Source: Nemophila menziesii (taxonomy: Eukaryota; Streptophyta; Magnoliopsida; Boraginales; Hydrophyllaceae). From it: a stretch of DNA of 64,000 nucleotides. Shown one piece after another: positions 10,138-21,229 of this stretch. The position numbers and the translations under genes were made by a program. Location of the stretch: contig JARWIR010000016.1 of NCBI GenBank assembly GCA_029959085.1, forward strand, positions 24,065,499 through 24,129,498, read 5' to 3'. The notes under the pieces were generated by a model. That model saw only the letters and a list, made by a program, of their open reading frames with translations. It ran no database searches and was not told the origin of the DNA. Positions within the stretch are counted from its first letter, which is position 1; each line of letters opens with the position of its first letter.

Positions 10138-12640
10138 GAGTCCAAACTTGCGAAAAAACCTTTTAAATCTGTTACCACGAGACAAACTAAATTGCTTGAA
10201 TTAGTTCATTCGGACTTAGCTGATTTTAAAAACTCCGTCAGTAGAGGAGGATAACTTTATTACAAAACCTTCGTAGCTGACTACTCTATGTTCACTAAAG
10301 TGTATCTTCTTAAAACTAAAGATGAAGCGAAAAATGTGTTTTTAAAATATAAAGCCAAGGTTAAAAACCAATTAGACTGTAAAATCAAACGACTTAGGTC
10401 CGATAGAAGAGGCGAGTATAGTTCTAATTCCCTTAAAGAGTTTTGTGAAACCAATGGGATTATCCACGAACTTAGTGCCCCTTATGCACCCCAACAAAAT
10501 GGCATAGTAGAAAGGAAGAATAGGTCCCTTAAAGAGACAATGAATACCATGTTAATAAGTTTAGGTTTACCAACCAAAATATGGGGGGCTGTTATGTTCT
10601 TAATAGGGTACCACATAAATCCCTAGAAAATACCCCTTACGAGACGTGGAAGGGTTTTCCACCAAACATGAAATTTTTACAAGTGTGGGGGTGCCTATCC
10701 AAAGTCAAACTACCTGATTTTAAAATTGTCACCGTTGGACCCAAAACCGTTGACTCAATTTTCATAGGGTACGCTCAAAATAGTGTGGCATACAGATTCT
10801 TGTCCTTGGATGACAACTCTATTTGTGAATCTAGAGATGTTGAGTTCTTTGAACACATTTTCCCTTTGAAAAATTTAAATACTGTCAATGCTTCTTTACC
10901 TGTTGATGATTTATCGAGTAATGTTGTTTTACCTCTTTGTGATGTTTCCCCTGACCCCTCCACTTCTATGGAGCCTAGTAGTATCCACGAGGAAGAACCT
11001 AGGAGAAGTAAGAGGCGTAAGTTTGAGTCCAGTTTTGGCCCTGACTTTATAACAACCTTTATGACCGAAGATTTTCACATTGTCCTATTAAACGAACAGG
11101 TAGTCAACTACCTCATGGAGGAAGACCCAAAAACTTATGATGATGCTTTAAAATCTATAGATGCTAGTTTTTGGAAAGAGGCAATTAATAGTAAACTTGA
11201 GTCTATTAAAAGTAACCATACATGGGAATTAACCGACTTACGTAGGGGTAGTAAACCTATTAGTAGCAAATGAATTTTAAAGGAAAAGTTGAGACCTGAT
11301 GGTTCAATAGAAAAATTCAAAGTGAGACTTGTTATTAAGGGTTTTACCCAAGATAAAGGTTTAGACTACTTCCCCAGTGACCAAAATCACCACAATAAGA
11401 ACTCTTATTGCTCTAGCCGTCGTTCACGAACTTTTAATACATCAAATGGATGTCAAAACCACATTCTTGAACGAAGATCTAGATGAAGAGATCTACATAA
11501 CACAACCTGAAGGGTGTGTGGTCCCTGGTCAAGGGGACAAAGTGTGTTAGTTGAAAAAAATCCTTGTATGGTTTAAAACAGGCACCAAAAAATTGGTATG
11601 AAAAACTAGATAGTACTCTTATTTAAGATGGCTTTGTAGCTAACACTTTTGATTCATGTGTTTACTCCAAGGTAACAAATTCAAAGTGTGTTATCATATG
11701 CCTTTATGTAGATGTCATGCTTATCTTTGGTACTACTATTCATATTATAAGTGAGACTAAACGCTTCTTGTCTTCCAAATTTGACATGAAAGATATGGGA
11801 GAAGCTGATGTAATACTAGGGGTAAAAATCATAAGGAGCAATATGGTATTACCCTGAATCAGTCTCATTACATAGAAAGGATGTTGAAGAAATTTGATTC
11901 CTTTGAGGTAATTCCTGTTAATACTCCTTATGATTCTAGCATTCATTTATCCAAACACGTTGGAGATGCTGTATCCCAAAATGAATATTCCAAGATCATA
12001 GGGAGCGTGATGTTCTTAATGAACTATAATCGACCTGATATTGCCTATGTCGTGAGTAGACTTAGTCGCTATACTCATAACCCGAGTAGTGACCAATGGG
12101 TTGCACTTCGACGTCTATTGAAGTACTTAAGGGGTACCATTGATCTTGGTCTTCATTACAACAAATTTCCCGAAGTTCTTTAGGGATTTTGTGATGCAAA
12201 CAGGATCTCTGACAATGACGAAGTAAAATCCACCAGTGGTTATGTGTTCTCCTTAGGGGGAGGTGCTGTATCGTGGAAGCCCTCTAAACAGACTTGTATA
12301 GCACGCTCTATCATGGAGTCCGAGTTCATAGCACTAGAGTTGGCAGGTCAAGAAGCTGAGTGGTTGAGGAGTCTCCTATCAGATGTGCCAATATGGGAAG
12401 GAAGTGCAACGCCTGTGTGCATCCACTGCGATTCCCAAGAAGCCATTGGATTCGCTCATTATAGCCCCTATAATGGTAAAAGGAGACACATTCGCATCAG
12501 ACATGGTTCAGTTAAATAGTTACTGGTAGCCTGGGAATTTGTACGATCAGAGGAGAATCTAGCTGATCTATTCACCAAATGCTTAACCAGGAGACTAGTC
12601 CCGGAGACGTCGAGAGGTATGGGACTAAAACTCATTAATC
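10138..12640 (+). pseudogene. 5'-truncated Ty1/Copia polyprotein remnant
   Basis: Reading order is Copia-like: end of the GAG-pre-integrase region (KPFKSVTTRQ, ~10150), integrase core (RLRSDRRGEYSSNSLKEFC… then YAPQQNGIVERKNRS, 10288-10626), integrase C-terminus (10581-10900), reverse transcriptase (WKEAINSKLESIKSNHTWEL, then DGSIEKFKVRLVIKGFTQ at ~11300), and RNase H ([21 protein letters not shown] and [16 protein letters not shown] motif, 12200-12520). Stops at ~10624, 11271 and 12181 and several frameshifts break it. The gag and protease regions and the 5' LTR are absent; the element joins LINE debris on the left. After pol come three irregular ~45-bp repeats and then a 3' LTR. Confidence 0.85.
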
Positions 12641-12704
12641 GGGAACATGTGACTAATGAGTCAATGTGATTTCCCCATCCCTAAGGCTCAAACCTAAATC
12701 GTCT

Positions 12705-12960
12705 TGTTCATAGCCACTTGTGGTGGTCCTTTTGAGAAAAACTTGCTGAAGAAGGCGTACCGAGTGTTGAACTCACATTGAATTCATAGCCTTTATGGTG
12801 GTTCTTTCGAGAAGAACTTGATGAATTCACGGGTAACATTGAAACCCAATATTCATGGAAGAGTGTTAAGGAGATGTCCTTACACAACTCTCAAATGAAT
12901 GAATCCACCAAGTTCATAGCCTGCGAAAGGTGGTCCTTAGAGAAGGACTTGATGAACAAA
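12705..12960 (+). repeat. Three irregular ~45-bp repeats in the Copia 3' region
   Basis: Units near 12707, 12782 and 12911 share the pattern 'ttcatagcc…ggtggt(c/t)ct…gagaa.aacttg(c/a)tgaa'. They lie between the end of pol and the 3' LTR. Confidence 0.6.
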
Positions 12961-13200
12961 ATGAAAGGTGATGTTCGAGGGAAATATAGCTTTCAACAAG
13001 GTAGAGTATGTGTTGTGAGGGTCTCGATCGGAAATCGTGAAGTTCAAGAGTAAGTTCACTTAACAGGAATTTGGTGGTTGCCTCACTTCACTACGTGTCA
13101 ATTCAAATCGAAAGATATTGCCACTTAAGTACAATTCACCCAAATGCTGATAGATATGGTAAATTGTTCACCTTCTCTCCAAAGACCCTGAGCGGGGGAT

Positions 13201-14220
13201 TGTTAGGATAAATCATTTCAATCCATTCTAATGGATTAATTGTTTAATCCGTTCATGTTTATTAGGAGAAGTGGAAAAGACTTGGTTTAATATTGAGTAT
13301 TAAACAAATCCATTCCCATTCCTTTGAGAAGAGGAAAAGTCATTTTTTGCACATGAAAAGTACCACATCTGAAAATAAGTGGAAAAAGAAATAGTATATA
13401 ATGCTTTACCCACCTATTAATTCCAAAAGGACTAAAGGCTATGGAGGCCAAAAAGGAATAGGCAAAGCCCTACATGCGCGCACCACCACCCCCCCCCCCC
13501 CCCCCCCGTGCCCGGCCTGGCATGGCGTGGGCGTGGGCGTGGGCGTGGGCGTGGGCGTGGGCCATGGGCCGTGGGCTCGTGGGGGAGTTGGGGAGTCAAA
13601 AAATGAAAAATGAAATAATTAAGTGAATCCGGTGGAAGATGACTAGCTCTTATAGTAGTCGGTGACAAGTCAACCCATTCAGCCAGAAGACAAAACGTCC
13701 ACCAATTTCGCTTCGGAAGACAAGTGTCCACCAATTACGCACCAGTCATTAGTTACTAAACTTGGTCATTGCTGAATTGAAAACGTGGGTAAAATCAAAA
13801 CCGCTAATTAATTGAGGAGGAAATCAAGGGTACTAATTGTGGACGTTTCTGACAAAGGCTCACTCCACCCACTCCCTTCCCCTATAAATATTGCAGCTCC
13901 TCACTTGCCTCAAAGCTACGAAATACACCAGGAAAAAGAATAACACTCTGCCTCTCTTTCTCTCTAAAAGGCTAAAGTAGATTCGTTTTTCCGTTAAAGA
14001 TACCGGTACGCCGGAATATATTTTTAACAACTTGTGTAATTTGTTATTCATTTTCTTTCCGTGTAAGTGTATTTTGTATTCTTGTAACCGTATTTCATTT
14101 TTCTTTTGTAATAGTTAGTTTACATTAAAATGAATATTCTTTCTTTTACTTTTGGGAACCCATTTCTGTTTTGTTAAAACCGGTGATTATTTTAATTAAT
14201 CACACTTGTCTGAGGATGCA
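13201..14220 (+). mobile_element. Copia 3' LTR (right edge approximate)
   Basis: A purine-rich tract (gagcgggggat, 13190-13200) directly precedes TGTTAGGATAAATCA, the expected polypurine tract and LTR start. A TATA box (cctataaata, ~13881-13890) followed by a pyrimidine-rich leader fits the U3/R promoter. The LTR carries a C-run (~13488-13507) and a GGGCGT microsatellite (~13522-13562). The right end cannot be fixed because no second LTR is present; CA dinucleotides at 14204 or 14220 are candidates. Confidence 0.65.
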
Positions 14221-14238
14221 AAGTCTTATAAAGTACTA

Positions 14239-14497
14239 CTCCCTCCGTTCCTAAAAGGTCGTCACAGTTGTTTTTGCACGCAAATTATAAAATGTCATTT
14301 ATTATCTATTTAATTACTATAATACCCTTCAAAAAGTGACTTGATATTTTAATGTTCATTGGGAACTTAAATTATAATATTTAATTAGGGGTAAAAGTGG
14401 TATAAAAAATAAAAAAGTGTCTTGATTTTCTAAAGTGACAATCTTTTCAGAACAACTATTTTTAGTATAAGCGACAACCTTTTAGGAACGGAAGGAG
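14239..14497. mobile_element. Stowaway-type (Tc1/mariner) MITE
   Basis: Termini CTCCCTCCGTTCC and GGAACGGAAGGAG are inverted repeats, flanked by TA at 14237-14238 and 14498-14499. At 259 bp and AT-rich it is typical of Stowaway. Confidence 0.9.
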
Positions 14498-14785
14498 TAC
14501 TATCCAATTTTACGAGGCGATTAGTGATATCTGAGTAAGCTTAGGTATTGTTTGGATTTAAATTTTTAAATGAAAAGAAAATAAATGATAGAAATAAATT
14601 TTCCTTTTATTTTGTTTAAATTTAATTTTTTATTAAAAGAAAGTAATTTAAACACGGTTATTATTATTATTATTTTTTTTAATATTTTTATACTTTTATC
14701 ATTTTTTTTAATAATTTGAATCCAAACAAACATATTAATATCTAGTGGTAGTTTAATTTTTTTTTGTCAACGAAATATATATTAC

Positions 14786-14872
14786 AGAGTAATGATATAT
14801 ACCACCCAAATTCATACCACCCAAATATCACCCAATGACCGTGGCGTGAAGTGATTGATTACAAATCTTTAT
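14786..14872. mobile_element. Half copy of the AGAGTAAT MITE family
   Basis: The sequence from AGAGTAAT at 14786 follows one arm of the 225-398 element (…ataccacccaaattcatacc… to …gattacaaat). The second arm is missing, so this is a truncated copy just upstream of gene C. Confidence 0.6.
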
Positions 14873-14967
14873 ATTACAAATAGAATTATGAGAGCATAAG
14901 TAACTTTATTTACTTTTCGTTTTGCATAATGTAGTGATGTGTAGAATGTCAAAAAATTAATTAATTC

Positions 14968-15106
14968 ACCTCGGTAAATAGCAGAATGCAAACCATTTCT
15001 CATATCTTTGAGAATATAAAACAAAACATAAAATTTAATTGCACTTAAAGCATCTAAGCGCCATAAATACCTCAGTTGAAAATCCGAGAAGATCAAGAGA
15101 AATTTC
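14968..15106 (+). promoter_or_regulatory. Promoter and leader of gene C
   Basis: Homologous to 5580-5722 of gene B, with the shared 'cctcggtaaatagcagaatg' block and a TATA box (tataaa at 15015-15020) about 90 bp before the ATG. Confidence 0.55.
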
Positions 15107-16367
15107 ATGGAGTTTATCAGCAGATTAATCGAACGCTTCTGTTTTAATCTGGCAGGTGAAGATCAGCCACACCAAAAGCCTGAACTTGCTCCATTACTTC
15201 ATCGCTTTTCAAGAAACAATAATCTGTTCACTAGTGGGCTACTGAATTCTCTCCCTGACTTAAACCTATCTAGTGAAAGATTGGTGTTCTCTCGATACGA
15301 AAATACCATAACCACCGAGGAGTTGCATAGCCAGAATGACTTGGAAATCCAACAGTTCCAGGACAATCCTGATAATATGAGACCTTCTGATTCATTTCAA
15401 CAAGAAGTATCTCTCTCTTCAGATAGCTTCTTGTCACATAATTATTCAAGCTCACAGGATTTCGATGAGCTTTATTTATCAGAAGAGCTACATTTACAGG
15501 AGCTGGAAGACGATGATGAAGATGTCTGGAACTCCACTTCAAGGAGTCAACTGCGAAAGGCAAAGAGAGAGAAGAAAATTGTCAAGGGTGACGTGGAAAA
15601 AGAGAAATGGCTAAATGATTATAGTAGCTTCCAAAAGATACTACTAGTTGGTGAATGTGATTTTTCATTCTCTGCTGCTTTAGGTCTAGCCTTTATTTCC
15701 GCTTCCAACATGATTGCAACTTCTCTTTATTCCAGAGGTAATTTCCCAGTTCTTAACTATAACCAAATTGGATGACAAATAGTGCAACTTTGGTGAAATT
15801 CATGTAGATTTTTTATTCAAGTACTGATTAGATTTTTTTTTATTAAAATTGGGACGTTAGGTTATGTGAAGAAAAACTATGGGAAGTCGATAACTAACAT
15901 TGCAGATTTGAAGAGAAGGGGATGTAAAATTATTTATGGTGTAAATGCGATCAATATGGAAAATCATCCTTCACTTAAAAACATGAAATTTGATCGTATT
16001 GTCTATCATTTTCCACATTCTGGTTTCTCGAACAAGGAATCTCATGACTCCCAAGTAAGGTTAGAAAATTTGTCACAAGTTGAAATTTGATCGTATTTAC
16101 TGCATTGTTTAATTTTTCTTCTTATACAGACGACATCAACATCTTGTGAGCAAATTTCTCGAAAATACTAAGTCAATGATTAGTGAAGATGGTGAAATTC
16201 ATATTACTCATAAGACAAGCTATGCAGTCCTGCGTGAATGGAACATCGAGAATCTGGGAACTTCTCAGGGGCTTAAATTTATACGTGTGGTTGATTTTGA
16301 TTTGGTAAATAATCAATATAAAGGCAAGAGAAATGTATTAAAGAAAGAAATAGTTATATTAAAATAA
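15107..16367 (+). CDS. DUF2431 / BMT5-like protein, diverged and C-terminally altered (gene C)
   Basis: Exons 15107-15737, 15861-16059 and 16130-16367 join in frame to 355 residues. The N-terminus (MEFISRLIERFCF) and acidic linker match gene B, and the promoters are homologous. The core is changed at positions fixed in genes A and B: GEGDFSFS reads GECDFSFS, HGVDATKM reads YGVNAINM, and NFPHAGF reads HFPHSGF. The end is also different: after 'LKFIRVVDFDL' the expected DYPGY…GFGGD…CNPSKTYKF block is replaced by ~20 unrelated residues running to a stop at 16365-16367. The frame is open, so it may still be expressed, but methyltransferase activity looks doubtful. It is either an early pseudogene or a protein with a changed role. 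Confidence 0.65.
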
Positions 16368-16772
16368 TAATGGATTAAACTCCAACAATCATTGAAGAAT
16401 TGCCGTGAATAACTTTGAAACATGGTACGATGAGCAATCTTGTAACACAGATTCTTCAGTGATAGTTCGATTAAGCAAGTTCTCATCTTTGATGATACAT
16501 ATTAAATGTCAATCCATATGATCATTTTATTTGTATTGAACAAATTTTTTGAATTATTGTTGTGATTTTTTAACAAAAAATTGTTGAGTAAGCGGATTAG
16601 TATCTTGATGAGTGTACATCTGATTTGGTATTCTAAAATGAGTAAATACCACTTTTGTTTAAAATGCGATAGATATCCCTAATTTTTGTTTTCGTGATTT
16701 TTGTTTTGGATGGATACCCCCTCTAAGTTGTCAAACCACCTAGGTTATTGGATGTATTTACTCTTTATTTTA

Positions 16773-16951
16773 AGAGTAATGCTGGGTATCACCTAAACAT
16801 CACCTATGATGTGGCGGTTAGGTGTACCAATCATGGATTTCCTCTTTCCAGATTTACTTTTTTCTCTCTCCTCCATGATTGGTACACCTAACCGCCAAAT
16901 CATGGGTGATGTTTAGGTGATACCTTTTTAGGTGATACCCAGCATTACTCT
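16773..16951. mobile_element. MITE with AGAGTAAT termini and perfect 7-bp target duplication
   Basis: Same family as 7835-8028: AGAGTAATGCTGGGTATC at the left and its complement at the right. The direct repeat tatttta (16766-16772 and 16952-16958) flanks it exactly. Confidence 0.9.
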
Positions 16952-17034
16952 TATTTTAATTATCCAATCAATAGAAATTTGCACCAGGGCACTTGACCCC
17001 ATGTGTTATTTTTAAAATTTTAAGTAAGGCACTA

Positions 17035-17292
17035 CTCCCTCCGTCCCAAAATTAATGTCCACATTACTAAAAATAGTGTCCCAAAATTATTGTCCACTTA
17101 GAATACCAAGACCCTATTCTCCAATTTTTTCCATTATTACCCTTATTAAAAAATTAGAATTTACATTTCCAATGCATATTTAAATTATCAAGACACTTTA
17201 TGAAGGGTAAATATGTAAAGGGTGTATGTAATTATTAGGTTTCTTAATTTGTGTGAAAAGAAAAGTGGACATTATTTTTGGGACGGAGGGAG
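17035..17292. mobile_element. Stowaway-type MITE in the upstream region of defensin gene 1
   Basis: Termini CTCCCTCCGTCCC and GGGACGGAGGGAG are bounded by TA at 17033-17034 and 17293-17294. The paralogous upstream region at about 20920-20945 has the uninterrupted site (…cccgaTAtggttaaat…), an empty site that confirms the insertion. Confidence 0.92.
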
Positions 17293-17617
17293 TATATGGT
17301 TAAATTGGCCCGTTATTCTAGAAATAACATATGTCAAACTTGTATAAGTTCAAATGTAATCATTTAATTTATTTGAATTCTCTTATTATATAATTGTACA
17401 ATTATTAATAATTTAACCCAAAATAGAATATATGAAAATAGAGACCTTAGATTTTCCATTTTATTAATATAAAGATAAGACATTCTACAAATGCATTTAA
17501 TGAAAATGTCTATTTTATCATTTGATGTATATGCAAATTTAACATTGATTTTATTAAATCTTTCTATTTTAAATTTTAAATATGTGTTATTATTTCTCTT
17601 TCTACCTTTTACTAGTC

Positions 17618-17624
17618 TATAAAT
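17618..17624 (+). promoter_or_regulatory. TATA box of defensin gene 1
   Basis: tataaat lies 82 bp before the start codon, in a block conserved upstream of the other copies (tatatat at 55344-55350 and 63940-63946). Confidence 0.5.
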
Positions 17625-17705
17625 TGGCTTGTACGTGTAGAATAGATTGTAACTAGCAAAAGAAAAGAAAGGGAAAGAGTACATTGCATAAGGAAAGAAC
17701 TAACG

Positions 17706-18943
17706 ATGGAGTTCATGTTGGTCAGAAGTTGGTTTGGGCTTATAATACTAATTTATTTACTTGTTTTGCTACGTAAGTCTCTGTAAATTGTTGTTATCTC
17801 TAGTGTAAAAATGTGATTCCATAATTTTAAATTAGCCTACTAATGCGAAATTGCTTACTTTTTTTTATAAGACTCATTGTTGTTTATTTTGTAGGGGAAG
17901 TAAATCTTAACATTTTACTATATACACATAAAAATAAAACCATTGAGGGTTTAAACCTCATAAGTCCAAAGATGACTTTGCAACAAATTTTGCATGTTAT
18001 TAAACTAGAGACTAATTAATATTCACGATAACTGAATTTGTCACATTAGGATTGATCCAAAACCGCATATTTAAGGGACTTTCAAACTGTAATTTTTGTA
18101 AGATATACTTTGTTTAGTCATATTTAGAATATACTAGTACCATGATCAGTGACGGGTATAGTTTAATGTAAACATGTACATGCATGTATCCTTAGTCTTA
18201 TAATTTTTTTCGTAGTTTATACAAAAGCGAACTAACTAAATACTGTTTGTGTGTATAATTTTCCAATAGAGAATGTGAACTTTAGTGAAGGAAGATCATG
18301 CGAGTCACAGAGCACAAACTTTAAAGGACTTTGCTTTGAAAATAGCAATTGTGGTACTATATGTGAAAAAGAAGGTTTTATATCAGGAAGTTGTACATCC
18401 GTTCTACGTAATTGTATGTGTGTTAAAGATTGTAGTGGGAGCCATGTTCCTCCAAGTGGTGATGGTGGAGGAAAAGGAGATGGTGACGACGAAGGAGATG
18501 GTGGAAGTGACGGAGGCGGTGCTGGAGGTGACATAGGCGGTGGTGGTGGCGTTGAAAGTGGTGGTGGAGATGGAGGTGGCGAAGGAGGGAAGGGTGGCAA
18601 CGAGGGAGGAGGTGGTGATACGGGATCCCCTGGTGAAGGTGGTGGTGATGAAGGTGGTGAAGGAGGGAAGGGCGACAACAAGGGAGGTGGTGGTGATACA
18701 GGATCCCATGGTGAAGGTGGTGGACTAGATACTCTTAGTAGCAATGTAGAAGGCGGGGTTGGAGGTAGCGATGGTGGTGATGACGCTAACATTTCACTAA
18801 ATTGTGGTGGGCATAATAATTCAAACATTTTTGTAAGTGATAATTGCTATAAACGCAAAGAACACATAGGATCTCCTACTCATGGTTGCATTGGACGGAA
18901 AGGTTTAGGCATTCCTTGTGAAATTATTGAATCCAATGTCTAA
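17706..18943 (+). CDS. Secreted defensin fused to a long acidic Gly-rich tail (defensin gene 1)
   Basis: Exon 1 (17706-17772) encodes a 22-residue hydrophobic signal peptide. A 497-bp phase-1 intron follows, and exon 2 (18270-18943) completes 246 residues. Interrupting the signal region with an intron is usual for plant defensin genes. Cysteines at residues 33, 44, 50, 54, 64, 71, 73 and 77 fit the plant CS-alpha-beta defensin pattern C-x10-C-x5-C-x3-C-x9-C-x6-C-x-C-x3-C, with a GxC gamma-core (GSC at 62-64). Residues ~78-195 form a Gly/Asp/Glu-rich tail with a ~27-residue unit seen twice (…EGGKG…GGGGDTGS…). The last ~50 residues carry four more cysteines. Plant defensins act in antimicrobial defence or signalling outside the cell; chimeras with Pro-rich tails are known in Asteraceae pollen. 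The function of this Gly/acidic tail is unknown to me. The nearest paralogues lie at 55435-56356 and, broken, at 23127-24015. Confidence 0.82.
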
Positions 18944-20850
18944 TATAGCCACATTGTATATATTTTAATAAATAAGCGGATTCCAGATGCAATGATATAA
19001 AATTACATGGTTATTAAATAAAATCATGTTTACAATATTAAGTTAAATATTTGTCAATGTTTATAAAAAACAAAAGGTTTAAATTATATTAAAATCCAAA
19101 GGAATAAATCTAACTACAAAATAATATGAAAATTACAAAAAACTAATAACTTGGTTAAAAATTCAATAAGTGAAATACATAACAGAATACACCATTAATC
19201 TTTCTATTTATTTTAATACAATGGAGGTTCTTAGACAATGTTAAGTAGATCTAGTCATATCAAGGCCTCCTAAAATGAGGGATATAATAAAGTCTTTCCA
19301 TCTTCTTGCTGCATTGGTCCCCAGTCATGCATCTCCATATACCATAAGGTAGATGTATGTAGAATGATCGAGGTGATATTTCATTAACTTCGATGTAATT
19401 CATTCAATATGTGCAATCATTTACTTCTATATATATATTCCCTGTAAGCTTAAAGAAAGCAATCCTGATTAATAAGGAGTGAATACCTTCGACCCTTGAA
19501 GATCGTGTACTTCTGTCCCTCTCAATGCTTGTTCCAAGTCTGTGATGACCTCTTGTGAATCTACTCCCACGCAGGATTATGAGATCCCTAGATCCTAAGC
19601 AATTGTTAATACCATATGCAAAGCTATCAGTTCAGAAACTACCAACAATATACTATTTATCATCATTGATAAACCCCAAATCTAAATGCCTTCTACATAT
19701 CGTATTACTCCACCAACATCTCTGATTTGTCACATGTTGTCCAGACTCACACTAGTAGTAAGTTATATGTTTGTTGTGTTTTATGACTTCAAATATAAAA
19801 ATAACAATTAACCACAACTAACAAGCATACCCACTAGAAATTATTTCCATAACAATTGTTTGAAAGTCAACTAGATTATATCGATATATTCTTCACATTC
19901 CACTCATCATTAGAAGAAGCTACACTTTAATTTTCCAAACCACAATCCTCGTTAAAAAGTTTTTCTATCATTTTTCAAAGAAAATAAGATTTGTTTTGAA
20001 GACTAATTTTTACTCAAGCCATGGTGTTTTGGTTTTCACGTGTTTTGATATTGATTTATGATGTGTTTGAACTAATTATTTTTAATTTTCATGAGTTCTA
20101 TTCATTTTTAGGTATGTTAGTATTTTCATGTTCAATGGTCACCGTATTTTCCATCTTTTTCATATGAATTATTCTATGTTCCTCCATTAATGGACCTTTT
20201 TCGAACAAAACAGTACTAATTGAGGTGTTCAATTTTTCAAATGGGGTGTGTGTGACTTCGAATGGGTGGCTAGGTGGAAAGGTTGGTTGTGAATTACTTT
20301 CGAATAGGTTGTGTGTTGGTTTCATATTAGACTGCTTAATTTCTCAAGTGGTTGTTCCTGTTTTCGAATAATTTGTTTCATTTTTGGTCTGGTTGTGTTT
20401 TATTTAAATAGGTTATGCATATTTTATGAATTTTTTGCTTTGTTGATGAGTTGTGCATTTTTACGAATAAGTTTTGAAATGAACATAAATGGGATGTGGC
20501 ACAAATTTTTTTTGTAATTTTTTGTTGTAATTTACGTGTTCAAATATAAGTGATTTTGATCGTGTAATTTTTTTATACTATACTTTATCTTTCGAAATAA
20601 ACGTGATATGGTGACATGATATTTTTGAATGTATTTTCCAGATACAAAGATTCCAAACTTACATATGGCTAATCCTTTGGAAAAAGCATCTGGTTCCTCA
20701 AAAAATGCTCCAAGTAAATTGTGGTTTGTTTCTCGCATGGTTCTAGAATTCCTAACATTTGCAATTCCATGCACAAAGGGTTCTCCCCCTAAATGTTCAC
20801 ACCAATACTAGAACCCCTAAATTGTTGCTTATTGCACGCTGGTTTATGTT
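18944..20850. other. Downstream flank of defensin gene 1 and spacer
   Basis: The first ~800 bp are the duplicated downstream flank. From about 19770 to 20850 the sequence has no partner in the window. Short open frames there (for example 20098-20325 minus and 20629-20811 plus) show no domain I recognise. Confidence 0.4.
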
Positions 20851-21229
20851 AATTATACTATCAATAAAAATGTGCACCGGGGGACTTGAACCTTAATATT
20901 TTATAAACTTTTTAATTAAAGGCCCGATATGGTTAAATCAATCTATTATTCCAAAAATAATAGAGTAAATTTTTTAGGGAAAACTTTTTGTGATAACTTT
21001 TGAGTTTGTTACCCATATATAAATAACATATGTCAAACTTGTATGAGTCAAAATGTAATAAAATAATTTATTTGAGTTCTCTGATTATATAACTATACAA
21101 TTTTTAATAATTTAAACCCTAAAATGGAACATATGAAAATAGAGACCTTAGATTTTCCATTTTATTAATAAAAAGATAAGAAAGCCTATAAATGCATTAA
21201 AAGTGTGAGGAAATAGATATAATTATTCT

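Larger units (their letters stand above)
16970..19765. repeat. Tandem duplication unit 1 (defensin locus)
   Basis: Sequence from the upstream region through defensin gene 1 and about 800 bp downstream is repeated at 20850-24857. Matching landmarks include 'agagaccttagattttccat' upstream, the gene itself, and downstream 'tgtccctctcaatgcttgtt' and 'ctcacact(a/g)gtagtaagtt'. Boundaries are approximate. Confidence 0.75.

Noticed and set aside
13401..13734. Open frames on both strands with VGVGVG or RPRPRP repeats
   Set aside because: They arise from the C-run and the GGGCGT microsatellite inside the Copia LTR.
18232..18828. 198-residue Pro/Ser-rich open frame on the minus strand
   Set aside because: It is the complement of the Gly-rich tail of defensin gene 1; GGN codons read as Pro/Ser codons on the other strand. 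There is no independent support.
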